From positions 124,001 to 188,000 of the forward strand of contig CAWJKE010000006.1 of the NCBI GenBank assembly GCA_963843455.1: a stretch of DNA of 64,000 nt, given 5' to 3'. A program made the translations under genes and the position numbers. Source of the stretch: CAIQPS01 sp963843455 (lineage in GTDB: Bacteria; Actinomycetota; Thermoleophilia; RBG-16-64-13). Within the stretch, counting starts at the first letter, position 1. The number at the start of each line of letters is the position of its first letter. The notes beneath the pieces are model-generated. The model made no database searches and had not been told where the DNA came from. It was given only the letters and a program-made list of their open reading frames with translations. Of this stretch, positions 27,349-37,290 are shown in pieces.

Positions 27349-28542
27349 ATGAGCACGGACAAGAAGCGGCTGATCGCGTACGTTGGGCGCAATCACGTCG
27401 ATAGGTTTGAGGGCGGAGGCATCTCGGTCTTCGAAATCAGCGCCGATGGAAGCAGCATCACCCCCCTTGCCGGCGGTGTGGAAGATATGCCGAAGAGGGC
27501 GGGATATCTCACCTATGCACCAAAAGCGAAGGTCCTCTATTCGGTGGACGAAAGAAAGACCGATGGACGTGGACCCAAGAAGCCGGCCTCGGGCGTGTTG
27601 TCGTTCAAGGTGGATCCGGAGTCCGGAAGGCTGACCTTTCTGAACAAGCAGCCCACCGCGGGCGCTATGCCGGCCTCTATCACCGTGGACGAAGAGAGAA
27701 GACTCCTCTTCACCGCCAACCATGGCTTCTTCGATCACGTGGTCAAGGCGGTCGAGACTGCCGATGGCAAATGGGTGGAGAAGTTCGAATATGACGATTC
27801 GACGGTCGTCCAGTACGGGCTTGAAGAGGACGGTTCCATCGGCGAAATCCAGGACGTGCATGTACTGACCGGATACGGCACTGATCCGAACGATTCTCCG
27901 CAGGGCGGAGGCCACGCGCAGGCCAGTCCTCACGCGCACATCGTCGTGATCGACCCATCAGGCAAGTTCCTGGTGGTGTGCGAAAAGGCAGGGGAGCGGA
28001 TCTACGTCTACCGCATAGGAGGCAGAAGACTGACGATCGCCTCTGTTTACCAGTGCCCGGCGGGAACCGGTCCCAGGCATGCTGCCTTTGACAACAAGGG
28101 CCGCATGTTCATGACGTGCGAGTTCTCTTCGGAACTCTGGTCCTTCGACTTCGATAGTTCCAGCGGGGTGCTCAAGTTCATCGACAAGCAGTCCACGCTT
28201 TCCGGGTTCACGGGACGTAACGAGACGGCCACCTTGCAGGTGCATCCGAACGGCCGGTTCGTGTACATGAACAACCGGGGACAAGATGACGTCGTCTGGT
28301 ACAGCATCTCTGAGGGTGGCTATCTCAAGAAGGCCGGACGAGTTGAGCTAAGCAAATCCGGGGACCCCAAAGACGCAACACGCTGCATGACGCTCTCGCC
28401 CGACGGCGCCTTCCTGCTTGTCCCGGATCGCCCGGCGGATGTGATTCGGTCGTATGCAGTGGATGCAAATGATGGGAGCCTGAAGGCTCTGACCGAAGTT
28501 CCTGTTCAGAACCCGGTCTTCATCGAATTTGTCGAACTCTAG
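27349..28542 (+). CDS. 6-phosphogluconolactonase-like seven-bladed beta-propeller lactonase
   Basis: 397 residues from ATG 27349 (GGGAG upstream). Pattern of the lactonase family (PF10282 type): repeated blades such as GISVFEISADGSS, GVLSFKVDPESGRLTFLNKQPT, HIVVIDPSGKFLVVCEKAGERIYVYRI, GPRHAAFDNKGRMFMTCEFSSELWSFDFD, LQVHPNGRFVYMNNRG. Members open sugar lactones or muconolactone-type rings. It is the last gene before the hairpin at 28560, 28 bases after the AmpT-like gene. Gluconolactonase activity is a guess; an aromatic-derived lactone is as likely here. Confidence 0.78.
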   Translation: MSTDKKRLIAYVGRNHVDRFEGGGISVFEISADGSSITPLAGGVEDMPKRAGYLTYAPKAKVLYSVDERKTDGRGPKKPASGVLSFKVDPESGRLTFLNKQPTAGAMPASITVDEERRLLFTANHGFFDHVVKAVETADGKWVEKFEYDDSTVVQYGLEEDGSIGEIQDVHVLTGYGTDPNDSPQGGGHAQASPHAHIVVIDPSGKFLVVCEKAGERIYVYRIGGRRLTIASVYQCPAGTGPRHAAFDNKGRMFMTCEFSSELWSFDFDSSSGVLKFIDKQSTLSGFTGRNETATLQVHPNGRFVYMNNRGQDDVVWYSISEGGYLKKAGRVELSKSGDPKDATRCMTLSPDGAFLLVPDRPADVIRSYAVDANDGSLKALTEVPVQNPVFIEFVEL

Positions 28543-28559
28543 CCAGCCTGACCACTTCT

Positions 28560-28587
28560 CCTCTGGCCCCCGCATGGGGGCCAGAGG
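28560..28587 (+). terminator. 12-bp-stem hairpin after the lactonase gene
   Basis: CCTCTGGCCCCC (28560-28571), loop GCAT, GGGGGCCAGAGG (28576-28587). It sits 17 bases after the stop, is perfect, and is followed by A-rich rather than T-rich sequence. It separates the regulator/lactonase run from the 17-kb catabolic run that begins at 28676. Confidence 0.7.
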
Positions 28588-28675
28588 AAAGACAACTCGG
28601 CTGCGCCGAACGACCTCAACAACGTTTGTTCAGCGACCCGATCTACGACAGGCCGCCGCGCTGAGGAGGAAATAG

Positions 28676-31213
28676 GTGTCCGAACAGGTCTTTATACAGT
28701 GCACGGTCGGCGGGCCGGTGCGCGTGTACGTCGAGGACGGCGTCATCACGCGGATGCGGCCCATCGTCTTCGACGAGTCGGACGCCGCGTCGTGGACCAT
28801 CGACGCGCGGGGCAAGAAGTACACCCCGCCGCGCAAGACCACGCTCCAAAGCTGGGAAGTGCCCGAACGGCAGCGCGTGTACAACAACCGGATCCACTAC
28901 CCCCTCAAGCGCAAGAACTTCGATCCCAACGGGGACCGCCATCCGGAACTGAGGGGCAAGGACGAGTACGTGCGCATCTCCTGGGATGAGGCGCTCGACC
29001 TCGTCTCCGGCGAGATCACCCGTATTAGGGAGACGTACGGTCCGGCGGCCATCACCGCCATGACCTCGTCCCACCACAACTGGGGCTTCCTCCACTACAA
29101 GCTCGGGCCGCTGGGGCGCTTCTTCAACATCCTGGGCTACAGCATGTGCCTCGACAACCCGGACAGCTGGGAGGGGTGGCACTGGGGCGCGACTCACACC
29201 TGGGGCTACTGGTGGCGCCTGGGCCACTGCGAGCAGTCCGAACTCCTCCAGGACGCTCTCAAGAACACCGAGCAGATCATCTTCTGGTCGGTGGACCCCA
29301 ACAGCACCTCCTATATGTACAGCGGCCAGGAGAACCTCATCTGGCGTCACTGGATGAAGGACCTGGGCATCCAGTTCGTGGTCATCGACCCGCACAACAA
29401 CTGCACCATGAGCACCATGGGCGACAAGTGGATAGCCCCGCGCCCGGGCACCGACGCGGCGCTGGCCGAGGCCATCGCGTACGTGTGGCTCACCGAGGAC
29501 ACCTACGATCACTTCTTCATCGAGAACCGCACCTACGGTTTTGACGAATGGAAGAGGCACATCCTGGGCGAGGGCGAGGACAAGACGCCCAAGACCCCGC
29601 AGTGGGCGGCGGCTATCTGTGACATCCCGGCTCACACCATCACGGCCTTGGCGCGCGAGTGGGCGGCCAAGAAGACGATGCTGGCCGTTGCGAGCATTTT
29701 TGGAGCCACCGGCGCCTGCCGTCAGGCGTACGCCACCGAGTGGTGTCGGCTATGCATCTACCTCATGGCCATGCAGGGCTTCGGCAAGCCGGGGGTCAAC
29801 TTCTGGGGAGGAACAGGCAAGGGTTCGCCCCTCGACATGGGCTTCCACATGTTCGGATACTCCGACAACGGTTGGGACGCTTTCGGTACGGTGGCGGAGA
29901 AGTCGTACTTCCCGATGGGCAATCCGGTGACCCAGAAGACGTACCGCATACTGCTGCCGGACATCGTCATGAATCCGCCGGTGAGTTGGATCGGCGAAGG
30001 CTTCTGCGGCCAGAACATCGAGCAGCAGTTCCACCGCTTCACCTGCCCGGAGGAGGGCCCGAACGGCGCGCCCATCAAGATGATCCACCGCCACGGCGGC
30101 TCCTTCATCAGCACCATGAGCGAGACCAACAAGTGGGTGCAGATGTACCAGCACCCCAACCTCGAGTTCGTGGTCATGCAGGACTGCCACTGGCAGAGTG
30201 AGACCCAGTTCGGCGACGTCATCCTGCCCGCCAGCACCAACTTCGAACACTCCGACCTCTCCGAGTGGGGCGCCGCCGGCGGCTACGGCTTCAACGACTT
30301 CAACAGCAACCATCGGATCTGCATCTACCAGCACAAGTGCATCGAGCCGCTGTGGGAGTCCAAGCCCGACTACGAGATCTACACGCTGTTGGCGGAGAGG
30401 TTGGGCTTCGAGCAGGAGTACACCGAAGGCCACGACATAGAGGGCTGGAACCGCATAGTCTTCGACAAGTCCGACCTGCCCAAGTACGTCACCTACGAGG
30501 AGTTCAAGAAGAAGGGCTACTTCGTGGTGCCATGCAGGCCCGACGACGAGGAGCCCATCGTCTCCTTCCGCTGGTTCTATGAGGGCCGGGATGCCGACGT
30601 GCCCTCGGAGCGGAGGAATCCGCCGAACCCGCCGCACAACGGGCCAAACCTGGCCACTCCCAGCGGCAAGGTGGAGTTCGTCTCGCAGACCCTCATGGCT
30701 TTCGACCCGAACGACCAGGAGCGGCCCCCGATGGCCCGCTACATCCCCAGTTGGGAGGGCTACGACACCAAGGGTCTGGTGGAGAAGTAGCCGCTGCAGA
30801 TGATCTCGCCGCACCCGCGGTTCTCGTATCACACGCACAACGACAACAAGAGCTATTGGCTGGACGACATCCCGCAGCACCGGGTCAAGATCGACGGGTA
30901 CGCGTACTGGCCGGTGCGCATCAACACGGCGGACGCGAAGGCGCGTGGCATCAAGAACGGCGACCTGGTGAAGGTCTTCAACGACCGGGGCACGGTCATC
31001 TGCGCCGCTATCGTGACCGAGCGGATGCGTCCGGGCACCGTGCATTCGTACGAAGCCGCCGCCAAATACGATCCGCTGGAGCCGGGCAAGCCCGGCAGTC
31101 CCGACCGGGGTGGCTGCGTGAACCTGCTCACGCCGGGCAAGATGGTCTCCAAGAACGTTCCGGGTGAAGCTCAGAACTCGTGCCTGGTTGATATCGCTAA
31201 GTGGGAAGGGTGA
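28676..31213 (+). CDS. Transhydroxylase (AthL)-family molybdopterin large subunit 1, interrupted by an in-frame TAG
   Basis: GTG 28676 after GAGGAGGA. 846 codons, the same frame throughout but with TAG at 30788-30790 (codon 705). The pyrogallol-phloroglucinol transhydroxylase pattern is present: ARGKKYTPPRKTT, KRKNFDPNGDRHPELRG, SSHHNWG with His133, NPDSWEGWHWG with Asp163/Ser164 (Ser as Mo ligand), FGYSDNG with Tyr395, then the C-terminal MGD domain (SPHPRFSYHTHND, GIKNGDLVKVFNDRG, GGCVNLLTPGKM). From memory of the Pelobacter acidigallici enzyme, these correspond to His144, Asp174, Ser175 and Tyr404. No N-terminal Fe-S cluster, as in that family. The TAG replaces a Tyr (KYPL) found in both paralogues, which suggests a point change or an error. 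It begins the 17-kb plus-strand run. Confidence 0.88.
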
Positions 31214-31221
31214 GCAGAGAT

Positions 31222-33753
31222 ATGTCAGAACAAGAATTCATCAACTGTTGCATCGGGGGCATGGTGAAAGTCACCGTCGAGGACGGGGTCATCACCCGCA
31301 TGCGTCCCCTCCGCCTGACCGACGAGGACGGTGGCCGCTGGACCATCGAGGCCAAGGGCAAGAAGTTCTCCGATCCGCGCAAGACCACCATCAACCCGTT
31401 CAACATCGCCGAGCGCACGCGCGTCTACGCCGAGAATCGCATCAAGTACCCCATGAAGCGCAAGAACTTCGACCCCAACGGCGAGCGGCACCCCGAACTC
31501 AGGGGCAAAGACGAGTACGTGCGCATAACCTGGGACGAAGCTCTGGACATCGTCACCAGCGAGATCAAGCGCGTGCGCGCGGCCTACGGCCCGGCCGCCA
31601 TCACCGCCTTCGTGTCGTCGCACCACAACTACGGGCTTCTCTACTACAAGATGGGCCCCATGCCCCGGTTCTACAACATCCTGGGCTACACCCAGCTTCT
31701 GGACAACCCCGATAGCTGGGAAGGCTGGCATTGGGGCAGCATGCACACCTGGGGTTGGTACTGGCGGTTCGGCCAGTGCGACAACTTCGACATGCTGGCC
31801 GAAGCCATGAAGAACACCGAGCAGGTGGTGTACTGGTCGGTAGATCCCAACACAAGCGCCGGCGGCTATGGCGGCCAGGAGACGGTCATCTGGCGGGAGT
31901 GGCTCCGGGAGCTGGGTATCGACGGCATCTTCATCGACCCGTACTGCAACGCGACGGCCGCGCATATGGCCGACAAGTGGCTGGCCCCTCGGCCCGGCAC
32001 CGATGCCGCTCTGGCCCAGGCGATCGCCTATCAGTGGATCATGGATGACACCTACGACCACTGGTTCATCGAGAACCGCACCGTCTACTTCGACGAGTGG
32101 AAGGCCTACATCCTGGGCGAGACCGACGGCATTCCCAAGTCCCCGGAGTGGGCCGCCCCCATCTGCGACATCCCCGCGCACACCATCAAGGCCGTAGCCC
32201 AGCAGTGGATGTCCAAGAAGACCATGCTGGCCACCGGATCCATGTACGGTACGGCCGGGGCCTGCCGCAACTCCTATGCCACCGAATGGTGCAGCCTCAT
32301 GGTCCACCTGGCGGCCATGATGGGCATCGGCAAAGAAGGGGTCAACATCTGGGGCGGCACCGCGCACGGCGCCCCCTTGGACATGAGCTTCAAGAGCGCC
32401 GGATACTCCGACTGCGGCTGGGACGTCTTCGGCCTGGTGGCCAAGCAGCCCACCTTCCCCGACCGCAACTCGGTCACCCAGCGCGTCTATCGCCTTACGC
32501 TGCCCGAAGCCATCCTGGACGGCCACACCGAGTGGCTGGGTGAGGGTTTCTGCGTGCAGTACCCGACCCAGCAGTTCAAGAAGATGGAGTATCCCGAGCC
32601 GGGGCCGAACGGGGCCGAGATCCGCATGATCCACCGGCACGGCGGATCGTTCATCAGCACCATGAACGACACCAACAAATGGGTGCGCATGTACCAGTCG
32701 CCCAAGCTCGAGTTCGTGGTCATGCAGGACTGTCATTGGCAGAGCGAGACCACCTTTGGCGACGTCATCCTGCCTGCCTCCACCAACTTCGAGCACCAAG
32801 ACATCTCCGAGTGGGCCCAGCCCGGTGGATACGGCAACGGCAACGTCAACTGCAACCACCGCATCCTCATGTACCAGCAGAAGTGCATCGAGCCCCTGTG
32901 GGAATCCAAGCCCGACTACCAGATCTACTGCGAGCTGGCGGAGCGCCTGGGCTTCCTGGAGGAGTACACCGAGGGCAACTCCGAAGAAGACTGGATCAAG
33001 AAGGTCTTCGACTACACCGATCTGCCCAATCACATCAGCTACAAGGACTTCAAGAAGAAGGGCTACTTCGTGGTGCCTTCATTGAAGGCCGACTACAAGC
33101 CCACCATCTCCAACCAGTGGTACTACGAGGGCCGGCCGGTGGACACCCCCGACCGCTTCAACCCCATGGCGGGCACCGACAAGGCCGCACAGATGGCCAC
33201 CCCTTCGGGCAAGATCGAGTTCAAACGCACCCTCTTGGAGGAGTACTTCCCCGACGATGAAGAGCGGCCCATCATGCCGCGCTACATCCCGATGTACGAG
33301 GGACACGAGTCGGAGTTGGCCGCAAAGTATCCGCTCATCATCATGACTCCGCACGCCAAGTTCTCCTACCACACCCACCAAGACAACAAGATCCCGTGGC
33401 TCAACGATATCCGTCAGCACCGCATCATCAAGGACGGCTATCCCTACTGGCCCATGCGTCTCAACACCGCCGATGCCGAGGCCCGCGGCATCAAAGACGG
33501 TGACATCGTCATGGTCTACAACGACCGCGCAAGAGTGCTGGGCGTCGCTCTGGTCACCGAGCGCTGCCGTCCGGGTCTCATCCATTCGTATCAGGCCGGA
33601 GCTAAGTACGATCCACTCGAACCGGGCGTCGCGGGCAGCATCGACCGCGGTGGCTGCGTCAACCTGCTGTCCCCATCCAAGATGACCAGCAAGAACGCCT
33701 ACGGCGAAGCCAACATGTCCTATCTCGTTGAAGTCTGCAAGTGGGAGGGTTAG
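31222..33753 (+). CDS. Transhydroxylase (AthL)-family molybdopterin large subunit 2
   Basis: 843 residues, intact, clearly homologous to the gene just upstream over its whole length. Active-site residues are kept: His134 (SSHHNYG), Asp164/Ser165 (NPDSWEGWHWG), Tyr395 (AGYSDCG). MGD binding: DKWLAPRPGTDAALAQAI, GGSFISTMNDTNKWVRMYQ, SPSKMTSKNAYGEANMSYLVEV at the end. Only one small subunit follows (33758), so either the two large subunits share it or they form a mixed complex. Possible reactions: hydroxyl transfer between polyphenols, as in transhydroxylase, or water-derived hydroxylation, as in resorcinol hydroxylase, which is also in this family. Start ATG 31222 is 8 bases after the previous stop. 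Confidence 0.9.
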   Translation: MSEQEFINCCIGGMVKVTVEDGVITRMRPLRLTDEDGGRWTIEAKGKKFSDPRKTTINPFNIAERTRVYAENRIKYPMKRKNFDPNGERHPELRGKDEYVRITWDEALDIVTSEIKRVRAAYGPAAITAFVSSHHNYGLLYYKMGPMPRFYNILGYTQLLDNPDSWEGWHWGSMHTWGWYWRFGQCDNFDMLAEAMKNTEQVVYWSVDPNTSAGGYGGQETVIWREWLRELGIDGIFIDPYCNATAAHMADKWLAPRPGTDAALAQAIAYQWIMDDTYDHWFIENRTVYFDEWKAYILGETDGIPKSPEWAAPICDIPAHTIKAVAQQWMSKKTMLATGSMYGTAGACRNSYATEWCSLMVHLAAMMGIGKEGVNIWGGTAHGAPLDMSFKSAGYSDCGWDVFGLVAKQPTFPDRNSVTQRVYRLTLPEAILDGHTEWLGEGFCVQYPTQQFKKMEYPEPGPNGAEIRMIHRHGGSFISTMNDTNKWVRMYQSPKLEFVVMQDCHWQSETTFGDVILPASTNFEHQDISEWAQPGGYGNGNVNCNHRILMYQQKCIEPLWESKPDYQIYCELAERLGFLEEYTEGNSEEDWIKKVFDYTDLPNHISYKDFKKKGYFVVPSLKADYKPTISNQWYYEGRPVDTPDRFNPMAGTDKAAQMATPSGKIEFKRTLLEEYFPDDEERPIMPRYIPMYEGHESELAAKYPLIIMTPHAKFSYHTHQDNKIPWLNDIRQHRIIKDGYPYWPMRLNTADAEARGIKDGDIVMVYNDRARVLGVALVTERCRPGLIHSYQAGAKYDPLEPGVAGSIDRGGCVNLLSPSKMTSKNAYGEANMSYLVEVCKWEG

Positions 33754-33757
33754 TACA

Positions 33758-34588
33758 GTGACCAGGTACGGAATGGCCATCGACATCAATAGGTGCGTGG
33801 GCTGCTACAACTGCTTCCTCACCTGCCGCGACGAATACGCCGGCAACGACTACCCCGGCTACTCAGCTGCGCAGCCCATGAGCGGCATGAACTGGATGAA
33901 GGTCAGCGAGATCGAGCGGGGGCAGTACCCGCACGTCAAGGTGGACCATATTCCCATCGTGTGCAGCCACTGTGACTCTGCGGCGTGCGTCAAGCTCGAC
34001 CAGACCGGTGCCATCTACCGGCGCGCGGACGGCATCGTCTTGATCGATCCCGAGAAGGCCAAGGGCAACAAGGAACTCGTCAAGCTCTGCCCATACCGGC
34101 AGATCGAATGGAACGAAGAGCTCCAACTGGCCCAGAAGTGCACCATGTGCGCCCATCTGCTGGACAAAGGCGATCCGGAGCCCCGCTGCGTGGAGTCCTG
34201 CCCCAGCGGTGCGCTCGTCTTCGGCGATCTGGACGACCCGGCCAGCGCGGTGGCCGCGGCGGTGGCCAAGGGAGCCACGGAAGTCATGCATCCCGAATGG
34301 GGAATGGGCGAGAAGGTCACCTACCGGAGCCTGCCCAAGAAGTTCGTCGCCGGCACCGTCATCTACGGCGATGTGGATGAAGTGGCCAAGGGCATCATCG
34401 TCACCATCACGGGCGACGGAGTCAACAAGTCCGCAAAGACCAACGGCTTCGGCGACTTTCAGTTCGACGGCCTGGCGGACGCCACCAAGTACACGGTCAG
34501 CATCGCCGCTCCCGGCTACAAGGCCGCCAGTTGCCAGACCAAGACCTCCAAGGACATCTACCTCGGCGAGATAGTGCTGAGCAGGTGA
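33758..34588 (+). CDS. Transhydroxylase (AthS)-family Fe-S small subunit
   Basis: 276 residues from GTG 33758. Three 4Fe-4S clusters of the DmsB type: CVGCYNCFLTC (Cys13/16/19/23), CSHCDSAAC, CTMCAHLL, with closing CPYRQ and CVESCPSG. After about residue 190 comes a beta-sandwich of the carboxypeptidase-regulatory/Cna type (VAGTVIYGDVDEVAKGIIVTITG, NGFGDFQFDGL), which is the hallmark of the transhydroxylase small subunit. It follows the second large subunit by 4 bases. It would relay electrons within the complex or to a soluble carrier; no signal peptide is seen. Confidence 0.9.
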   Translation: MTRYGMAIDINRCVGCYNCFLTCRDEYAGNDYPGYSAAQPMSGMNWMKVSEIERGQYPHVKVDHIPIVCSHCDSAACVKLDQTGAIYRRADGIVLIDPEKAKGNKELVKLCPYRQIEWNEELQLAQKCTMCAHLLDKGDPEPRCVESCPSGALVFGDLDDPASAVAAAVAKGATEVMHPEWGMGEKVTYRSLPKKFVAGTVIYGDVDEVAKGIIVTITGDGVNKSAKTNGFGDFQFDGLADATKYTVSIAAPGYKAASCQTKTSKDIYLGEIVLSR

Positions 34589-34595
34589 GAGTGAC

Positions 34596-36054
34596 ATGGC
34601 TGGAATAGCCTCCTACGGAGCCTACATACCCTTCCACAGACTGGCCCGCGCCGAGATCGCGCGGGCGTGGGGTACGCCGCCGGCGCCGGGCGAACGAGCT
34701 GTCGCCAGCTACGACGAGGACAGCCTGACCATGGCCGTGGCCGCCGCTCGGGACTGCCTGGGGACTATTGACCGGGCCTCGGTGGGAGGGCTCTATTTCG
34801 CCTCCACCACCGCACCATACAAAGAAAAGCAGACCGCCGCCGCCATCGCCGCGGTCCTCGGTCTGCCTGCGGATGTGGTCACCATGGACTTCTCCGGGTC
34901 GCTGCGCAGCGGCACCAACGCCTTCAAGGCGGCCCTCGACGCGGTGGCGGCCGGCTCCGTCCCCGAACATCCTGGTCTTGGCGGCGGACACCCGCCTGGG
35001 GCATCCCTCGGGACCGGGTGAGATGAACTTCGGGGACGGCGCCGCGGCGCTCCTCGTCTCCGCGAGCGACGTCATCGCCGAAGTCACCAGCTTCGACACC
35101 AAGTACTACGAGATCCAGGACACATGGCGCTCGGACCGCGACACCTTCGTGCGCACCGCGGAGGACCGTTTCTCCATGGACGAGGGCTTCGCCGACGTCA
35201 TGGCGGCGAGCGTATCGGCCGCGCTGGCCAAGCGGGACCTCACCGCGGCCGACGTGCCTCACTTTGCCTTGAACTCGCCCAACGGTCGGCAGCTCGCCGC
35301 CTTCGCCAAGAAGATGTGCCTGGACGAGAAAGTCCAGATTGCCGACGTGATGCACGCCGGGGTCGGCGACACAGGCTGCGCCATGAGCCTCATGAGCCTC
35401 GTCGCCGTGCTCGAGCGCGCCCAGAGCGGCGAGCGGATCCTCCTGGCCGGCTACGGCAATGGCTGCGATGTCGTCCTGCTGCAGGCGACGGATCGGATCG
35501 GCCCGTCGAGCTGCCTGGGCATCAGAGGACACCTTGCCTCCAAACGGATGCTCACCAACTACAACCACTACCTGCGCTGGCGGGAACTGGTGGAGGTGCA
35601 GCCTCCGGCCCGTCCACCGCTCGAGGCCCGCACCCCCTCGCCGGCGGCCCAGTGGCGGGAGGTGTGCTGGGAGATGCAGCTCATAGGCACGAGATGCACG
35701 AACTGCGGCACGCCGCAATACCCGCGGCAGCGTGTCTGCGTGACGTGCCACACCAAGGACGAGATGGAGCCGTACAACTTCCAGGACGTGCCGGCCAAGG
35801 TCTTCTCCTTCTCGCACGACTGGGTCATGCAGACGCTCGATCCGCCCGTGACGGTCGCCTTCGTCGATTTCGAGGGTGGCGGTCGTCTCATGTGCGACAT
35901 GACCGACCGGGACCCGGCGGCAATCGAGGTGGGCCTGCCCCTGGAGATGACGTTCCGCCGGCTGTACTACATCAACGGCATCTACAACTACTGGTGGAAG
36001 TGCCGGCCGGTGCGGTCCCAGACGTCTCAGCAGCCAGATAGGGCGGGAGAGTAG
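34596..36054 (+). CDS. HMG-CoA-synthase-like (PhlA-like) protein fused to a DUF35 (PhlB-like) domain, one frame break
   Basis: First about 340 residues: KAS-III/HMG-CoA synthase fold (GIASYGAYIPFHRL, FGDGAAALLVS, HAGVGDTGCAMSLMSLVAVLE). The last about 140: DUF35 with a zinc ribbon CTNCGTPQYPRQRVCVTCH and an OB-fold. An extra C near 34968 (CCCC before GAAC) breaks the frame; corrected it is 486 codons. The usual nucleophile Cys is missing: the motif reads DFSGSLRSGT. This matches the structural, non-catalytic partner in PhlACB-type complexes and in archaeal thiolase/HMGS/DUF35 complexes. The thiolase that would supply the catalytic Cys follows 2 bases later. Expected role: CoA-dependent C-acyl transfer or its reversal on a phenol or diketone. 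Confidence 0.8.
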
Positions 36055-36056
36055 CC

Positions 36057-37241
36057 GTGGAAAGCATCAAGGACAAAGTCGCCATCGTGGGCATGGGCTG
36101 CGTCAAGTTCGGTGAGAACTGGGACAAGAGCCTGGAAGACATGATCATCGACGCGGCCTACGAGGCCTTCGAGGACGCGGGCATCGGTCCCGAAGACATC
36201 CAGGCGGCCTGGTGGGGGAGCGTCTTCGCCGGGGAATCCGGCTCCATCATGTCGACGCCGCTGAAACTGGCCTACATCCCCGTCACGCATGTGGAGAATC
36301 AGTGCGCCACCGGGTCGGAAGCCATCCGCGCCGCCGCCTATGCCGTGGCGGCCGGCGTGTACGACGTCGTGCTGGCCGTGGGGGCGGAGAAGTTGAAGGA
36401 CACGGGTTACTCCGGTCTTCCCCAGACCCGTCCCGTGGCCACCTGGAGCTACCGCCTGACCACGCAGACCCCGGCGGCCGGTTTCGCCATGATGGCCACC
36501 GGCTATTTCGCCAAGTACGGCCTCAGCTTCGAAGAAGGCAAGAGGCTCCTCGCCATGATCGACGTCAAGAACCACCACAACGGCTCGCTCAACCCCAAAG
36601 CTCACTTTCAACGCGAGATCACGCTGGAGCAGGCCCTCAAGGCGCCCATGGTCGCGTATCCGTTGGGTCTCTTCGATTGCTGTGGCGTGAGCGACGGCGC
36701 GGCTGCCGCCATCATCACCCGGGCCGATCTGGCCAAGAACTTCCGCTCGGATCCCATATACATCAAGGCCGCCCAGATATGCCAGGGCGGGCGGGAGGGC
36801 TGGCTGAGCCAGGTGTACGACCTCGCTCACGTGGAGGAGACCTATCGCGGTGGCATCGCCGCCTATCGGGAAGCCGGCATCAAAGACCCGCGCAAGGAGA
36901 TCAGCATCGCCGAGGTGCATGACTGCTTCTCCATCACCGAGCTCACCATCATGGAAGACCTGCAGTTCAGCCCGCGCGGCAGGGTCAAGGACGACATCGA
37001 GGCCGGCACGTTCACCCTGGAGGGCGAACTGCCGGTGAACACCGACGGCGGTCTCAAGTGCTTCGGGCATCCCATCGGGGCGACCGGTCTGCGGATGCTC
37101 TACGAGGTCTACAAGCAACTCCAGGGCAAGGCCGGCGCCCGTCAAGTAAGGGATCCGCGCCTAGGGCTTACTCACAACCAGGGCGGAGAACCGGGGGCCG
37201 CTACCGTCAGCGTCTTGATCGCCGGTAACGAGCTTGGTTAG
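36057..37241 (+). CDS. SCP2/PhlC-type thiolase-fold acyltransferase
   Basis: 394 residues from GTG 36057. Thiolase fold of the SCP-x/archaeal ACAT/PhlC group: nucleophile Cys83 in NQCATGSEAI, HDCFSITELTIMEDL, and GGLKCFGHPIGATGLR near the C-terminus. It is immediately behind the HMGS-DUF35 fusion, the same three modules (PhlA, PhlB, PhlC) that form monoacetylphloroglucinol acyltransferase in Pseudomonas and the acetoacetyl-CoA thiolase/HMG-CoA synthase complex in archaea. In this island it may cleave or form a C-C bond in a ring-opening intermediate, with release of acetyl-CoA. Confidence 0.85.
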   Translation: MESIKDKVAIVGMGCVKFGENWDKSLEDMIIDAAYEAFEDAGIGPEDIQAAWWGSVFAGESGSIMSTPLKLAYIPVTHVENQCATGSEAIRAAAYAVAAGVYDVVLAVGAEKLKDTGYSGLPQTRPVATWSYRLTTQTPAAGFAMMATGYFAKYGLSFEEGKRLLAMIDVKNHHNGSLNPKAHFQREITLEQALKAPMVAYPLGLFDCCGVSDGAAAAIITRADLAKNFRSDPIYIKAAQICQGGREGWLSQVYDLAHVEETYRGGIAAYREAGIKDPRKEISIAEVHDCFSITELTIMEDLQFSPRGRVKDDIEAGTFTLEGELPVNTDGGLKCFGHPIGATGLRMLYEVYKQLQGKAGARQVRDPRLGLTHNQGGEPGAATVSVLIAGNELG

Positions 37242-37290
37242 CAGGAGCAGCAGTTCGGCCCGGGTGCACCTCGAGTGTCGGTGAGGGACG

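Noticed and set aside
30788..30790. Pyrrolysine codon in the AthL-like large subunit
   Set aside because: The paralogues have Tyr at the position, it is not a known pyrrolysine enzyme class, and one substitution explains it.
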